Shown here: piece by piece, positions 55,840 to 64,000 of the stretch
How positions within the stretch are numbered: the first letter of the stretch is position 1
Layout: each line of letters begins with the position of its first letter
Origin: Rhodococcus sp. 1168
GTDB taxonomy: Bacteria; Actinomycetota; Actinomycetes; Mycobacteriales; Mycobacteriaceae
Length of the DNA: 64,000 nucleotides
Direction of reading: 5' to 3'
Assembly: GCF_002091955.1 (NCBI RefSeq)
Contig: NZ_MKKY01000072.1
Coordinates: forward strand, 1-64,000
Made by a program: the position numbers and the translations under genes
The notes under the pieces: generated by a model
Seen by the model: only the letters and a program-made list of their open reading frames with translations
Database searches by the model: none
What the model was told of the DNA's origin: nothing

Positions 55840-56549
55840 TGGCGACGTGGCAGACGAGCGTGGTCGACGTTGTGAAGGCGGCCCTGGTAGAAAAGGTCGA
55901 TCGGGACCACGAGGAATCCGACAAGGCATTTATGCGACGCCGGATCGTGGTGGTGATCACACTCGTGGTCGGGGCGACGCTGCTGGGTCTTTCGCTGGCA
56001 GTCGAACCGGGTGACAGTTTGTTCTATGTGCTGACCCTCGGGTTGGCGGCTGCGTGGATCGTAGGCGGATTCGCTTCGGGCCCACTCCATCTCGGTCGAA
56101 TTCGGATAAACGGTTCGATGCGACGGCCGATCATCACCCCAATTCTCACCGGGCTTGCCGCGAGTGCTGTCTTCGTCATCGGCGCTTTGATCGTGCGACA
56201 GATCCCGCCTCTGGCGGACTTCACCGAGAATGTTCTGGCGCATGCGCGGTTCGGATCTCTGGCACTGATCGTGTTCATCACCCTGCTCAACGGGGTCGCC
56301 GAGGAGATTTTCTTTCGAGGTGCTCTGTTCGCGGCGATCGGTCGTCGAAAGCCGGTTCTGATATCGACCATCATCTACACGGTGGTCACCCTGGCGAGCG
56401 GGAATCCGATGCTTGCCTTCGCCGCTGTCACGCTCGGTTTCGTTCTCGCCCTGCAACGGCGGGCATCCGGTGGCATCTTGGCGCCGATTCTGACTCACGT
56501 GGTCTGGTCCACCGTGATGATTTTCGCGCTGCCGCCCCTGTTCGCCTGA
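55839..56549 (+). CDS. CPBP family intramembrane protease-like protein
   Basis: The 236-residue membrane protein has about six helices with the CPBP (Abi/CAAX) motif EEIFFR (E155, E156, R160) and the second motif THVVWS near the C-terminus, which form the metal-free glutamate active site. ATG 55839 lies in a TGATG overlap with the SDR stop, preceded by GGGAGG. The pair is likely co-translated. Substrates of bacterial CPBP proteases are mostly unknown; bacteriocin immunity and peptide processing are examples. Confidence 0.85.
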   Translation: MATWQTSVVDVVKAALVEKVDRDHEESDKAFMRRRIVVVITLVVGATLLGLSLAVEPGDSLFYVLTLGLAAAWIVGGFASGPLHLGRIRINGSMRRPIITPILTGLAASAVFVIGALIVRQIPPLADFTENVLAHARFGSLALIVFITLLNGVAEEIFFRGALFAAIGRRKPVLISTIIYTVVTLASGNPMLAFAAVTLGFVLALQRRASGGILAPILTHVVWSTVMIFALPPLFA

Positions 56550-56632
56550 CTCGATCACATTTCGCACGTCTTCAGCGGCATTCTGGGCTGTCCAGTGGGT
56601 CGAGTCGGGTGGCACTGAGCTAGATTGCGCAG

Positions 56633-57070
56633 GTGAGCGAAAACCTCGACCGGATAGACCGGTTGATCATCGACGAACTGGTCGCCGACGGCCGCGCGAC
56701 TCTGGCTGCGTTGGCGGAGAAGGCCACCCTCTCGGTGTCCGCTGTGCAGTCTCGTGTCCGACGTCTCGAGGCCCGTCGAGTCATCCGTGGGTACACCGCA
56801 CAGGTGGATCCGGATGCGCTCGGACGCCCGCTGTCTGCGTTCGTCGCTATCACCCCCATCGACCCAGCGCAGCCTGACGACGCACCCACGCGTCTTCGCC
56901 ACATCACAGCTATCGAATCGTGTCATTCTGTGGCCGGGGAAGAGAGTTACGTTCTGCTCGTCCGAGTGGAATCACCGCGCGGCCTCGAGGGCTTGCTGCA
57001 GGAAATTCGGGCAACAGCGAATGTTCGGACTCGAAGCACGATCATTCTGCAAACCTTTTACGACCGATGA
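56633..57070 (+). CDS. Lrp/AsnC-family transcriptional regulator
   Basis: The 145-residue protein has an N-terminal helix-turn-helix (residues about 20-45, VSAVQSRVRRLEARRVI) and an RAM ligand-binding domain (about 64-140). Such regulators bind amino acids and often act on a neighbouring amino-acid gene. It starts with GTG 56633-56635. Its stop overlaps the downstream membrane-protein start by four bases (ATGA), so the two are translationally coupled. The ligand is unknown. Confidence 0.9.
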   Translation: MSENLDRIDRLIIDELVADGRATLAALAEKATLSVSAVQSRVRRLEARRVIRGYTAQVDPDALGRPLSAFVAITPIDPAQPDDAPTRLRHITAIESCHSVAGEESYVLLVRVESPRGLEGLLQEIRATANVRTRSTIILQTFYDR

Positions 57071-58122
57071 CACCAGGCCCTGCCCGTAAGGTCGCTTCTG
57101 CAGTCCTGTCGTACGGGGTGGTCGGGCTCGTGATGTGGTTGCTGTATCGCTCGGTCGGGAATTCGGAGGCGGTAGAGGACGCGCTGAATTCGATTTCGTT
57201 GGGCGACGTTCTCATCGTGAGCGTTTTCGGCCTGCTCTATTTGGCGTCGATGTTGTGGCCGATGATCTATACCTTGCCGGGCCTGACCGTTGCGCAGGCC
57301 GGCGTAGCACGGACGGCATCGCTTGCGTTGACCAACACGGTTCCCGAGGGCGGGACGGTCGCAACGGGTTTGACGTTCGGGATGTACCGATCTTGGGGCT
57401 TCACCCTGGCGAGCAGTTCGACGTCGATCATCACGATCGGCATCTGGACAAATCTGTCCAGGTACGTGCTGATGTCGGTCGCTCTCGTCTCCGTCGTATT
57501 GTTCGGGACCGCAACGGGGTCGGAGGTGTGGATTGCCGTCGGCACGTGTGTGGTCGTCACTGCGATCTGCCTACTCGTCGCACTCGTGATCACCAACGAC
57601 GCATTCGCTCGTCGTGTCGGCCGGGCGCTCACACGTGGCCGAGATGTGTTGGCACGACGGGTCGGGCGGATCGCTCCACGAGACATGGAGGAGGTCGTAG
57701 CCGACTTCCGCGAGCACCTCCTCACCCGGGTGCGTACCTGTTGGCGCTCGTTGACTGCGACGATGGTGCTCTCGCAATTACTCGGGGCACTCGTGCTCGG
57801 CGTGGCTCTACGGCTGATGGGCACGAGCAGTGACGAAGTGGGTTGGGATCGGATCGTGGTTGCCTTCGGCGCCATGTCGTTGGCAGTGCTGCTTGCACCG
57901 ACTCCTGGCGGTCTCGGCGTAGTCGAGGCCGTGCTGATCGCAGTTCTCGGAGTCGGCATGACCACGGCTCAACAAGGAGATCTGGTTGCAGCCGTGATGT
58001 TGTTTCGGATGGCAACGTGGCTGCTGCCGATTCCGCTCGGTCTGATCGCCTACCTCTATTGGCGATTGACGAAGAACTGGAGAGTCACATCGGACCAGCC
58101 GTCGAGTGATCCCAGCTTATGA
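57067..58122 (+). CDS. YbhN/LPG-synthase-like multi-pass membrane protein
   Basis: The 351-residue protein has about eight helices (first VLSYGVVGLVMWLLYRSV) and the family pattern TASLALTNTVPEGGTVATGL and LLAPTPGGLGVVEAVLIAVL of the UPF0104/lysylphosphatidylglycerol synthase membrane domain. It lacks the catalytic LPG synthase domain. A role in lipid flipping or envelope transport is possible but unproven. It overlaps the Lrp regulator by four bases and the convergent MerR gene by six at its 3' end. Confidence 0.85.
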   Translation: MTPGPARKVASAVLSYGVVGLVMWLLYRSVGNSEAVEDALNSISLGDVLIVSVFGLLYLASMLWPMIYTLPGLTVAQAGVARTASLALTNTVPEGGTVATGLTFGMYRSWGFTLASSSTSIITIGIWTNLSRYVLMSVALVSVVLFGTATGSEVWIAVGTCVVVTAICLLVALVITNDAFARRVGRALTRGRDVLARRVGRIAPRDMEEVVADFREHLLTRVRTCWRSLTATMVLSQLLGALVLGVALRLMGTSSDEVGWDRIVVAFGAMSLAVLLAPTPGGLGVVEAVLIAVLGVGMTTAQQGDLVAAVMLFRMATWLLPIPLGLIAYLYWRLTKNWRVTSDQPSSDPSL

Positions 58123-58773
58123 AGATTCCGGTGGCGTGAGAGCGTGTGCGCTGCCGTCGATCCGGAAGCTGACGGCTTCGAGCGCGAGCCGCCGGACCTC
58201 GACGAGGGCGCGCTCGAGTACGACGGTTCCGATGAGCATCGTCTCGACCGCGGTCGTGCGGTCCGGCATCGCTCGTGCGTACTTCACTTCGACTTCGGCG
58301 GTCCGCTCGGCGGTCTCGGCGGCACCGTCGAAGTCGGTGAGGGCAGTCGGAAAGTCGAACCGGCGCAGCGTTGCGACGAGCTCTGCCAGTCGATACTGCG
58401 CGGGCGCATCCGGCTCGATGTGCCAGTCCTTGACCGAAAGCCATTCCTGCACTTCGCGGTAGGCCGCCGCGACTTCGGCGGCTTCGTTATCCGGTGGGGG
58501 CTTGTCGAGACCGTGCATCACCGACCCGAATGCGTCGTGAAGCGACGTGGACTCATCGTCGACTGCGGCCAGCGTGGCGCGAACATGTGAAATCGACAGG
58601 CCGCCGATGTCGACGAGCGAGCGGATCAGGCGCAGCCGACGAACGTGCTGATCGCTGTAGACGGCCTGGTTGGTGGCAGTTTGGACACCAGCGGGAAGCA
58701 AACCCTCACGCAGGTAGTACTTGATCGAGGCGACCGATACCCCGCTGCGTCGACCGAGTTCGGAAACCCTCAC
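58117..58773 (-). CDS. MerR-family transcriptional regulator
   Basis: This 218-residue regulator opens MRVSELGRRSGVSVASIKYY, the winged-helix of MerR, followed by QAVYSDQHVRRLRLIRSLVD. The C-terminal 130 residues form the effector domain, with no metal-binding cysteines. I chose GTG 58771-58773; a GTG at 58807-58809 would put the coding region into the palindromic operator, which is less likely. It is divergent from the DUF4188 gene and probably controls it from the repeats at 58799-58836. Confidence 0.88.
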   Translation of the reverse strand: MRVSELGRRSGVSVASIKYYLREGLLPAGVQTATNQAVYSDQHVRRLRLIRSLVDIGGLSISHVRATLAAVDDESTSLHDAFGSVMHGLDKPPPDNEAAEVAAAYREVQEWLSVKDWHIEPDAPAQYRLAELVATLRRFDFPTALTDFDGAAETAERTAEVEVKYARAMPDRTTAVETMLIGTVVLERALVEVRRLALEAVSFRIDGSAHALTPPESS

Positions 58774-58798
58774 CGGTATGCCCTTGACTCCATCAGTG

Positions 58799-58836
58799 GA
58801 TAGTAGCACTATCTATTATGGATAGAGGAACTATCC
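58799..58836. promoter_or_regulatory. Paired GGATAG inverted repeats, candidate MerR operator
   Basis: Two inverted repeats occur side by side: GATAGT-AGC-ACTATC (58799-58813) and GGATAG-AGGAA-CTATCC (58820-58836). Both share the GATAG half-site. They lie between the divergent MerR and DUF4188 genes. MerR regulators bind dyads located between the -35 and -10 boxes, so this is a likely operator pair. No binding data can be read from sequence. Confidence 0.5.
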
Positions 58837-58877
58837 ATACCGAAATTGCACACGGAACGAGCGAAGGGGACGAGCCC

Positions 58878-59357
58878 ATGGATCATCGAATACGAACCGG
58901 GCGATACACCGCACAGATCGACGGAGACTTCGTCGTCTTCCTCATTGGGATAAGAATCAACAAGCTATGGAAGATTCACAAGTGGATCGGCCCATTCCTG
59001 GCGATGCCACGCATGTTGCGAGAGCTGAGATTGCACCCGGACAAGGGTATGTTGGGTGCTCGGATATCGACGGGCGGACGCACCGTCACCGTAGTGCAGT
59101 ACTGGCGTAGCTTCGACCAACTCGAAGCGTTTGCAAAGAACCCGAACGATCCGCACCTACCGTCGTGGAAGGCATTCAACAAGCAAGTCGGTGCCAGCGG
59201 CGACGTCGGGGTGTACCACGAGACCTACCGTATCGGCGCAGGCCGACACGAGTCGATCTACTCGAACATGCCCGTCATGGGACTGGCTGAAGCAGGTACA
59301 TCGGTCGTAGTGGGTAAACGCAGCAACACGGCGCGAGCCCGTATCACCGCCGAATGA
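58878..59357 (+). CDS. DUF4188 protein (monooxygenase-like)
   Basis: This 159-residue protein belongs to DUF4188, with MDHRIRTGRYTAQIDGDFVV at the start, FLIGIRINKLWKIHKWIGPF, and WRSFDQLEAFAKNPNDPHLPSWKAFNK. The family is like a fused ABM-type dimeric barrel and includes phenylacetaldoxime dehydratase-like haem proteins; here the function is unknown. ATG 58878 has AAGGGG nine bases upstream, while the earlier in-frame ATG at 58818 lies in the operator region. Likely the target of the divergent MerR. Confidence 0.83.
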   Translation: MDHRIRTGRYTAQIDGDFVVFLIGIRINKLWKIHKWIGPFLAMPRMLRELRLHPDKGMLGARISTGGRTVTVVQYWRSFDQLEAFAKNPNDPHLPSWKAFNKQVGASGDVGVYHETYRIGAGRHESIYSNMPVMGLAEAGTSVVVGKRSNTARARITAE

Positions 59358-59426
59358 ACCGATCATCGGTGCCGAGATGCGCCTGGCTCGGTTCGCGGCA
59401 GAGCGGCGGTAACTTTTCCTCCTAGG

Positions 59427-60065
59427 ATGACGAATATGGCTTTCACCGGTATTCCTTTCGCTGCGCTGGACTTCTACGAGGACCTCGAAGCGGACAACAG
59501 CAAAACCTGGTGGGCTGCACATAAATCCGTCTACGACGAGTCGGTCAAAGCGCCTATGACCTCGTTGCTCGCAGAGCTGGAAGCGGAGTTCGGCGAGGGG
59601 AAGGTATTCCGTCCGTATCGCGACGTGCGATTCTCCAAGGACAAGACGCCGTACAAGACTCATCAGGGTGGGTTCGTCGCGCGCGGGCAAAGCCTCGGCT
59701 TCTACGTACAGATCGATCCAGCCGGACTCTTCGTCGCGGGCGGGTTCTACGGTTCCACCACGGACGGCATTGCCCGCTATCGAGAAGCAGTGGACAACGA
59801 CGTGCGCGGGGTCGAACTCGAAAAATTGGTGACGACGTTGACCGCGGCCGGGTTCGAGATCGGTGGTGACCAGCTCAAGACGAAGCCGCGTGGATACGAG
59901 CTCGACCATCCTCGAATCGGCCTGCTCAGACACAAATCCTTGACGGCGTCGAAACACTTCGGATCACCGGACTGGCTCGAGACGCCCGCCGCGATGGCGC
60001 ACGTGCGCGATACCTGGCGTGAACTCGTACCCCTGGTCGAGTGGGCGAAAGCGGTGATGGGCTAG
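59427..60065 (+). CDS. DUF2461 (TIGR02453) family protein
   Basis: The 212-residue protein carries the family pattern DFYEDLEADNSKTWWAAHKS, PYRDVRFSKDKTPYKTHQGG and GLFVAGGFYG. DUF2461 proteins are widespread in bacteria and have no proven activity; no catalytic set can be assigned. It starts with ATG 59427 (MTNMAFTGI). It lies 66 bp before the MobA-like gene on the same strand. Confidence 0.87.
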   Translation: MTNMAFTGIPFAALDFYEDLEADNSKTWWAAHKSVYDESVKAPMTSLLAELEAEFGEGKVFRPYRDVRFSKDKTPYKTHQGGFVARGQSLGFYVQIDPAGLFVAGGFYGSTTDGIARYREAVDNDVRGVELEKLVTTLTAAGFEIGGDQLKTKPRGYELDHPRIGLLRHKSLTASKHFGSPDWLETPAAMAHVRDTWRELVPLVEWAKAVMG

Positions 60066-60131
60066 TCGAGTGGGCGAGACAGATCCACGATCATCGGGCA
60101 GCGGACATCGAAACTCTCGAAGGAGAAACAG

Positions 60132-60671
60132 TTGACGGGCGATGCGACAGGGGTGCTGTTGGCTGCAGGTGCCGGTACCCGCTACGGATTACCGAAGGTA
60201 CTCGCCGACGAAGGCCGGTGGCTCGACATCGCCGTGCGCGCCCTGCTCGATGGTGGATGCGACAAGGTGATCGTAGTACTCGGCGCCGCAGACAGCGCCA
60301 TGCCGGACGGGGCGATCGCTGTGCACGCTCACGATTGGCCTGTCGGGATGAGCGCCTCGCTCAAGGCTGGGCTGGCCGCGGCCGAGGGCGCCTCGTACGC
60401 GGTCGTCCATGTCGTCGACACTCCCGATGTCGGTCCCGAGGTTGTAGGCGCGGTGCTCGATGCGGCCCGGGAATCGCCGTCGCATCTGGCTCGTGCGGTA
60501 TTCGACGGTACTCCCGGTCATCCTGTGGTGTTCGGTCGTGAGCACTGGGACGAAGTGATCGCCACCTCGAACGGGGACGCGGGTGCACGGGTATTTCTGA
60601 GCGGTAGATTCGACGTCGTCGCCGTCGAGAGTTCTCGTTGGGCGACGGGCATCGATCATGATTATCGCTAG
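60132..60671 (+). CDS. MobA-like NTP transferase (molybdenum cofactor cytidylyltransferase type)
   Basis: The 179-residue protein has the nucleotidyltransferase P-loop VLLAAGAGTRYGLPKVL, VVHVVDTPDVG with metal-binding Asp, and GTPGHPVVFGREHWDE. This layout fits MocA/CoxI-type enzymes that attach CMP or GMP to molybdopterin. No molybdoenzyme gene is nearby, so the substrate remains open. Start is a TTG at 60132-60134, preceded by GGAGAAACAG. Confidence 0.83.
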   Translation: MTGDATGVLLAAGAGTRYGLPKVLADEGRWLDIAVRALLDGGCDKVIVVLGAADSAMPDGAIAVHAHDWPVGMSASLKAGLAAAEGASYAVVHVVDTPDVGPEVVGAVLDAARESPSHLARAVFDGTPGHPVVFGREHWDEVIATSNGDAGARVFLSGRFDVVAVESSRWATGIDHDYR

Positions 60672-60713
60672 AACAGTGTCGCCATACGCGAATTCTGTTG
60701 TGAGAGGGACTGC

Positions 60714-61352
60714 ATGGAATTCGACCATCTGGATATGACCAGGACGGCATATGACGCGGTTGCGCACAGCTATGCCGAGCTACTGCGAGATGAACTCTCG
60801 CACAAGCCACTCGATCGGCGATTGTTGGATACGTTTGCGGACATGGTGAGTGCCTGGGGAGGCACACGCGTCCTCGACGCCGGGTGTGGACCCGGTCGGG
60901 TTTCGGAGTACCTCCACGGCCACGGGCTGACTACTGTCGGGATCGATGTGTCCGCGACGATGATCGACATCGCCCGAAGAGACTATCCTGCATTGCAATT
61001 CGACGTCGGTTCGATACTCGATGTGAACCTCGCAGGCGGAAGCGTCGAGGGGGTAGTCGCATGGTATTCGATAATTCACACCCCGCCGAAGCTCCTGACC
61101 GTGGTCTTCGCCGAGTTCTGGCGGGTCCTTGCCCCGGGCGGGTTGCTTCTGCTCTCGTTTCAGGTCGGAGACGAGCGAGTACGGATCGAGCACGCTTACG
61201 GTCATGCCGTCGCGTACGACGTCTACCGTCTGTCTCCTGAAGAAATCTCGGATAAATTGTGCGCGAATGGATTTCAGGTGGAGGTTCGGGTACTCCGTGC
61301 GCCGACGGGATCCGAGCTGCAACCGCAGGCATACGTTGTTGCGCGCAAGTAG
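60714..61352 (+). CDS. Class I SAM-dependent methyltransferase
   Basis: The 212-residue protein has motif I RVLDAGCGPGRVSEYL, a motif II-like VGIDVSATMIDIA and a post-motif SVEGVVAWYSIIHTPP. These define a Rossmann-fold methyltransferase of the UbiE/Coq5 superfamily. Substrate unknown; nothing adjacent suggests a pathway. The ATG at 60714 follows GAGAGGGACTGC. A strong hairpin follows its stop. Confidence 0.87.
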   Translation: MEFDHLDMTRTAYDAVAHSYAELLRDELSHKPLDRRLLDTFADMVSAWGGTRVLDAGCGPGRVSEYLHGHGLTTVGIDVSATMIDIARRDYPALQFDVGSILDVNLAGGSVEGVVAWYSIIHTPPKLLTVVFAEFWRVLAPGGLLLLSFQVGDERVRIEHAYGHAVAYDVYRLSPEEISDKLCANGFQVEVRVLRAPTGSELQPQAYVVARK

Positions 61353-61388
61353 AAGCGAACGAGGGTCCGATCGACGCCGGGCGAAGAG

Positions 61389-61412
61389 TTCCCGCCCGCG
61401 AACGGGCGGGAA
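61389..61412. terminator. Hairpin with CGAA tetraloop
   Basis: A 10-bp GC-rich stem (61389-61398 with 61403-61412) closed by CGAA lies between the convergent methyltransferase and baeRF genes. It likely terminates both transcripts. Confidence 0.6.
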
Positions 61413-61419
61413 GCTCGGA

Positions 61420-62529
61420 TCAGCTCTTGTACCGCAAGATTGCCGCGATCTGTGCGCCGTCGGGCATATCTTCGCTGCGGACCGCGGTCACCGTCGCACC
61501 GGACAGCAATGCACGCCGGGTTATCTCGTCCACCACGCCGTAGACCTGTGCGTCGTCGGCGTCTGTGAAGTGCACGTCACCGGTGGCTGGATCGACGGTA
61601 CCCGGAACGATGCTCTCGATGTCGACCAGTACCGTGCTGATCGCCCCGTATGTGGCGGCCTTCGCGACGTCCGCAACATCAGTCAGTCCGCGGCCCTGCG
61701 ACTTGCGCTCGTCGAAGAGCTGACGCAAATCGAACAGTTGGTCGCGGTAGTGATGGTCCAGCACGGTGCGGGCAGCGTCGGCCAGGGCGCCGTCGCTGAG
61801 TGCCTGGGGATTGCCTTCGATGCCCTGTGGCAGAAGCCCCGGATAGGTAGCGGTGCCACGGTAGATCGAAGCGATGGGGTCGGCCGCAGCGAGAATCAAA
61901 GGAATGCCGCGACCGATCAAGGTGGTGCGCAGCGCCTGGTCGACGATGCGGGTGAATTGCCGAATGCGGGTCATGCGACTGTCCGGGTTGTGGGGCCTTC
62001 CGCCAGGACCGTATCCGCTGCGCTCGGGCTTGCCGAGTTCGGACTCGAGGTCCGTCGGCAGGCCGGGCACGCTTACCTCTGTGGGCGGTTGGTCAGCGGA
62101 GATGTCGACCAGCCGTACGCCACCCTCGGCCAATGCCAGGACGAACGCAGTCTGTGGGAACGAAGTGGTGCGGAGCATGGGTTTGAGGTAGAAGCGGTCG
62201 CCGGCGAATGTCACGGCCGAAAGGCGGTTGGGCAAGCGATAGCTACGGATGCGCTCGGTGGTTGCGTGCACCACGAGGGTACGAGATTGGTATCGCCAGA
62301 ACTCCGACCATTCGGTGAGCGCCTCGAACGACTGCTCGATAGTTGCTCGCTCGTCGGAGTTTTCGATCTGCGCTAGTGCCGAGCGCACCTGGCCGGCAAA
62401 TTCCCGCTGCACGCGATCATGATCTCGCACCGTGTCTGCAGTCGGAGTGTAGATCGACACGCAAGTTCTTCCCTCGGTGGAAGCCAGGTCGATGATCTCT
62501 GCCTGGCTTGGTATGTCTGTGTGTTGCAT
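61420..62529 (-). CDS. baeRF-type (bacterial archaeo-eukaryotic release factor-like) protein
   Basis: The 369-residue protein starts MQHTDIPSQAEIIDLASTEG and contains CVSIYTPTADTVRDHDRVQ, a pattern of the baeRF family related to the eRF1 middle domains. A GAGAAGGGC site precedes ATG 62527-62529. Members are proposed to act on stalled ribosomes or in stress, on genomic evidence only. The first 150 residues hold an alpha/beta core; the C-terminal part has the expected RNase-like fold shape (ALLSGATVTAVRSEDMPD). Substrate and role unknown. Confidence 0.75.
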   Translation of the reverse strand: MQHTDIPSQAEIIDLASTEGRTCVSIYTPTADTVRDHDRVQREFAGQVRSALAQIENSDERATIEQSFEALTEWSEFWRYQSRTLVVHATTERIRSYRLPNRLSAVTFAGDRFYLKPMLRTTSFPQTAFVLALAEGGVRLVDISADQPPTEVSVPGLPTDLESELGKPERSGYGPGGRPHNPDSRMTRIRQFTRIVDQALRTTLIGRGIPLILAAADPIASIYRGTATYPGLLPQGIEGNPQALSDGALADAARTVLDHHYRDQLFDLRQLFDERKSQGRGLTDVADVAKAATYGAISTVLVDIESIVPGTVDPATGDVHFTDADDAQVYGVVDEITRRALLSGATVTAVRSEDMPDGAQIAAILRYKS

Positions 62530-62995
62530 CTTTAGCCCTTCTCTCGGAGAGAACTGACCGCCGGAAAGCTGTGACCATCCCAACCGATGCGCAGATGCGT
62601 GTTCGCGAACTGCGTGCAGTAGGTGGGGCTGTGTACCGGCTCGTCCTTCGTGAGTGTCCCACATTCGGTCTCGAACTGGGGCTGTGTGACTACGTCGGAA
62701 CGAAAACATGACAAGCAGGTCAAGATGCTCCCATGGAGGTCCGCGGCCCAGGGCCGAAGTGGACTCCGCTTTCGCTCTGGGCCGAAAGTAGCCACAGGCG
62801 TTGGGTGTTCGTCCCGCACGAGGAACTAAATCGTGCGGGACGGATCTCGCCGCGCAGCGCGTGTGAGGTGAGCCGCGGCCGGTTCTCCTCAACCGGGCAG
62901 GCAGCTTCGGTGTGCTCGGTTTTCGGTGCGCACTCGACGAAAGCGGGCTACCGTGAAACCGCGATCGCTGGCTTCCGATTTCGAAAGGCTGGGAG
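62530..62995 (+). other. Divergent intergenic region, no confident gene
   Basis: The 466 bases between baeRF and the DUF389 gene contain several short frames with no codon pattern I trust. One plus-strand frame from 62733 reads MEVRGPGPKWTPLSLWAESS before fading, and could be a relic. The only strong element is the hairpin at 62811-62841. Confidence 0.45.
62811..62841. terminator. 11-bp perfect hairpin in intergenic region
   Basis: Arms 62811-62821 and 62831-62841 are perfectly complementary, with the loop GGAACTAAA. No obvious gene ends nearby, so it might terminate a small transcript or act as a leader structure of the DUF389 gene 155 bp downstream. Confidence 0.45.
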
Positions 62996-63973
62996 ATGCT
63001 TGCGTTTTTGGTCCCGGACAGTCAGCGTCGAACTCTCGACGAACTCGACGAGCGGCTGGATCTCGCTGTCGGCGACGGCGGTGCAAAGCGGTCGGCATTC
63101 TGGATCATGCTCACCCTTTCCGGAATCATCGCTGTCGCGGGAGTGGTTGCAGACTCGACGGCCACCGTCATCGGGGCGATGATCGTAGCTCCGTTGTCGA
63201 CACCGATCCTCGGTGCCGGCCTCGGGATTGCCACCGGTCGTGGATCACTCGTGTTCAGGAGTGCTTTGCATGTACTGCTGGGGCTCCTGTTGGTCGTGGC
63301 GTTCGGATACCTGTTCGCGCAGCTGTTGCTCAACCCGAGCCACGTGCTGACCAACTCTCAGGTTCTCGGACGTACCTCCCCGACACTTGCCGACCTCATG
63401 GCTGCGATTGCCACTGGCTTCGCCGGATCCATTGCCATCGCTCGTCGTGACGTCGGTGACGTGCTTCCCGGCGTGGCCATCGCAATTTCATTGGTCCCGC
63501 CACTTGCCGTCGTCGGTGTCTGCCTCGGATCCGGGGCATCCTCGCTTGCGCTCGGTGCCCTGGTGTTGTTCGCCTCGAATGTGGTCGCCATGGTGATCAC
63601 CTCCACCCTGGTACTCGTTATCGCCGGCTACGCCAAAGAAAGCCGCACCACTGAGTCGCCGCGACACGTTCGCGCATTCCTCCTGTTGGCAGCAGCACTG
63701 GTAGTCGTGGCCATTCCCATGGTGGTAAATTCGCTCACCTCACTCTGGGTGCGTCAGATTCACGACACGGCGGAGCAATGGCTCGCATCCGTTCCGGACG
63801 CCCAGGTCGGATCCGTCACCTGGCAGGCCGACACTGCGGTGATCGAGGTACTGGGCCCTCAGGATCTTCCGCCGATCGACGAGCTCGAAAAATCGATCGA
63901 CGCCCTGGTGCCGTGGAATCCACAAATCGTTGTCGTCCATGCGGTCGGTGGCCGTATCGAGGCTGTGAAATAG
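62996..63973 (+). CDS. DUF389 multi-pass membrane protein
   Basis: The 325-residue protein belongs to DUF389. Its helices include IIAVAGVVADSTATVIGAMIV and LVPPLAVVGVCLGSGASSLA; the motif GAMIVAPLSTPILGAGLGIA is characteristic of the family. Around six membrane helices are followed by a soluble C-terminal domain (about 240-325). Function is unknown. The ATG at 62996 directly follows a GCTGGGAG site. Confidence 0.87.
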   Translation: MLAFLVPDSQRRTLDELDERLDLAVGDGGAKRSAFWIMLTLSGIIAVAGVVADSTATVIGAMIVAPLSTPILGAGLGIATGRGSLVFRSALHVLLGLLLVVAFGYLFAQLLLNPSHVLTNSQVLGRTSPTLADLMAAIATGFAGSIAIARRDVGDVLPGVAIAISLVPPLAVVGVCLGSGASSLALGALVLFASNVVAMVITSTLVLVIAGYAKESRTTESPRHVRAFLLLAAALVVVAIPMVVNSLTSLWVRQIHDTAEQWLASVPDAQVGSVTWQADTAVIEVLGPQDLPPIDELEKSIDALVPWNPQIVVVHAVGGRIEAVK

Positions 63974-64000
63974 GACCGCCTCGAAATCGATTGTTTCCAC

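Overview
The window is chromosomal DNA from a high-GC actinobacterium of the order Mycobacteriales, most probably Rhodococcus or a close relative. Three things point there: GTG and TTG starts are common; a SAM-IV riboswitch precedes metYX; and the gene order follows the Mycobacterium tuberculosis Rv3296-Rv3356 stretch (lhr, nei, glpD2, lpdA, amiA1/amiB1, deoD, pmmB, upp, add, deoA, cdd, sdhCDAB, dacB1, yhjD-like, trpS, icd1, metXY, folD). Both comparisons come from memory of those genomes, not from a search. I recognised no tRNA, rRNA, CRISPR array, transposase or prophage gene.

Layout. 1-9.1 kb: 5' part of ctaD (cytochrome c oxidase subunit I), a small secreted protein, a decayed DUF4349 gene, trmL, a pentapeptide-repeat protein, folD with a DUF3017 membrane protein, the methionine genes metYX behind a SAM-IV riboswitch plus a short Cys-Cys upstream ORF, and icd. 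9.1-17 kb: an accessory-looking stretch with an MFS exporter, an OmpR-type two-component system coupled to a DUF4153 membrane protein, a vestigial response-regulator fragment, and an ABC ATPase with a DUF6297-type permease. 17-25 kb: xthA, trpS, yhjD, a D,D-carboxypeptidase, then sdhCDAB on the minus strand, ended by a perfect 28-bp hairpin. 25-36 kb: nucleoside salvage (cdd-deoA-add, upp, deoD, pmmB), interrupted at 29.2-31.3 kb by a four-gene, ATGA-coupled operon. That operon encodes an EspC-like type VII secretion protein, a WxG-plus-NlpC/P60 peptidase and two YbaB/EspL-like proteins. 36-49 kb: two M20 amidohydrolases, a gamma-glutamylcyclotransferase-like protein, lpdA, a PLP aminotransferase, an inserted fadD segment flanked by 64-bp near-identical direct repeats, glpK and glpD. 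48-64 kb: nei and lhr (DNA repair), an SDR and CPBP pair, an Lrp regulator with a YbhN-type membrane protein, a MerR regulator divergent from a DUF4188 gene, DUF2461, a MobA-like nucleotidyltransferase, a methyltransferase, a baeRF-type protein and a DUF389 membrane protein.

How the genes work together. Glycerol use is split between divergent glpK and glpD. The cdd-deoA-add operon with deoD, pmmB and upp forms a nucleoside salvage and ribose-phosphate hub. sdhCDAB and icd serve the TCA cycle, and ctaD serves respiration. metYX makes homocysteine by direct sulfhydrylation under SAM-sensing RNA control. The most unusual parts are the orphan type VII secretion-like peptidase operon, the footprint of the fadD insertion between the aminotransferase and glpK, and the layered riboswitch/uORF leader of metYX.
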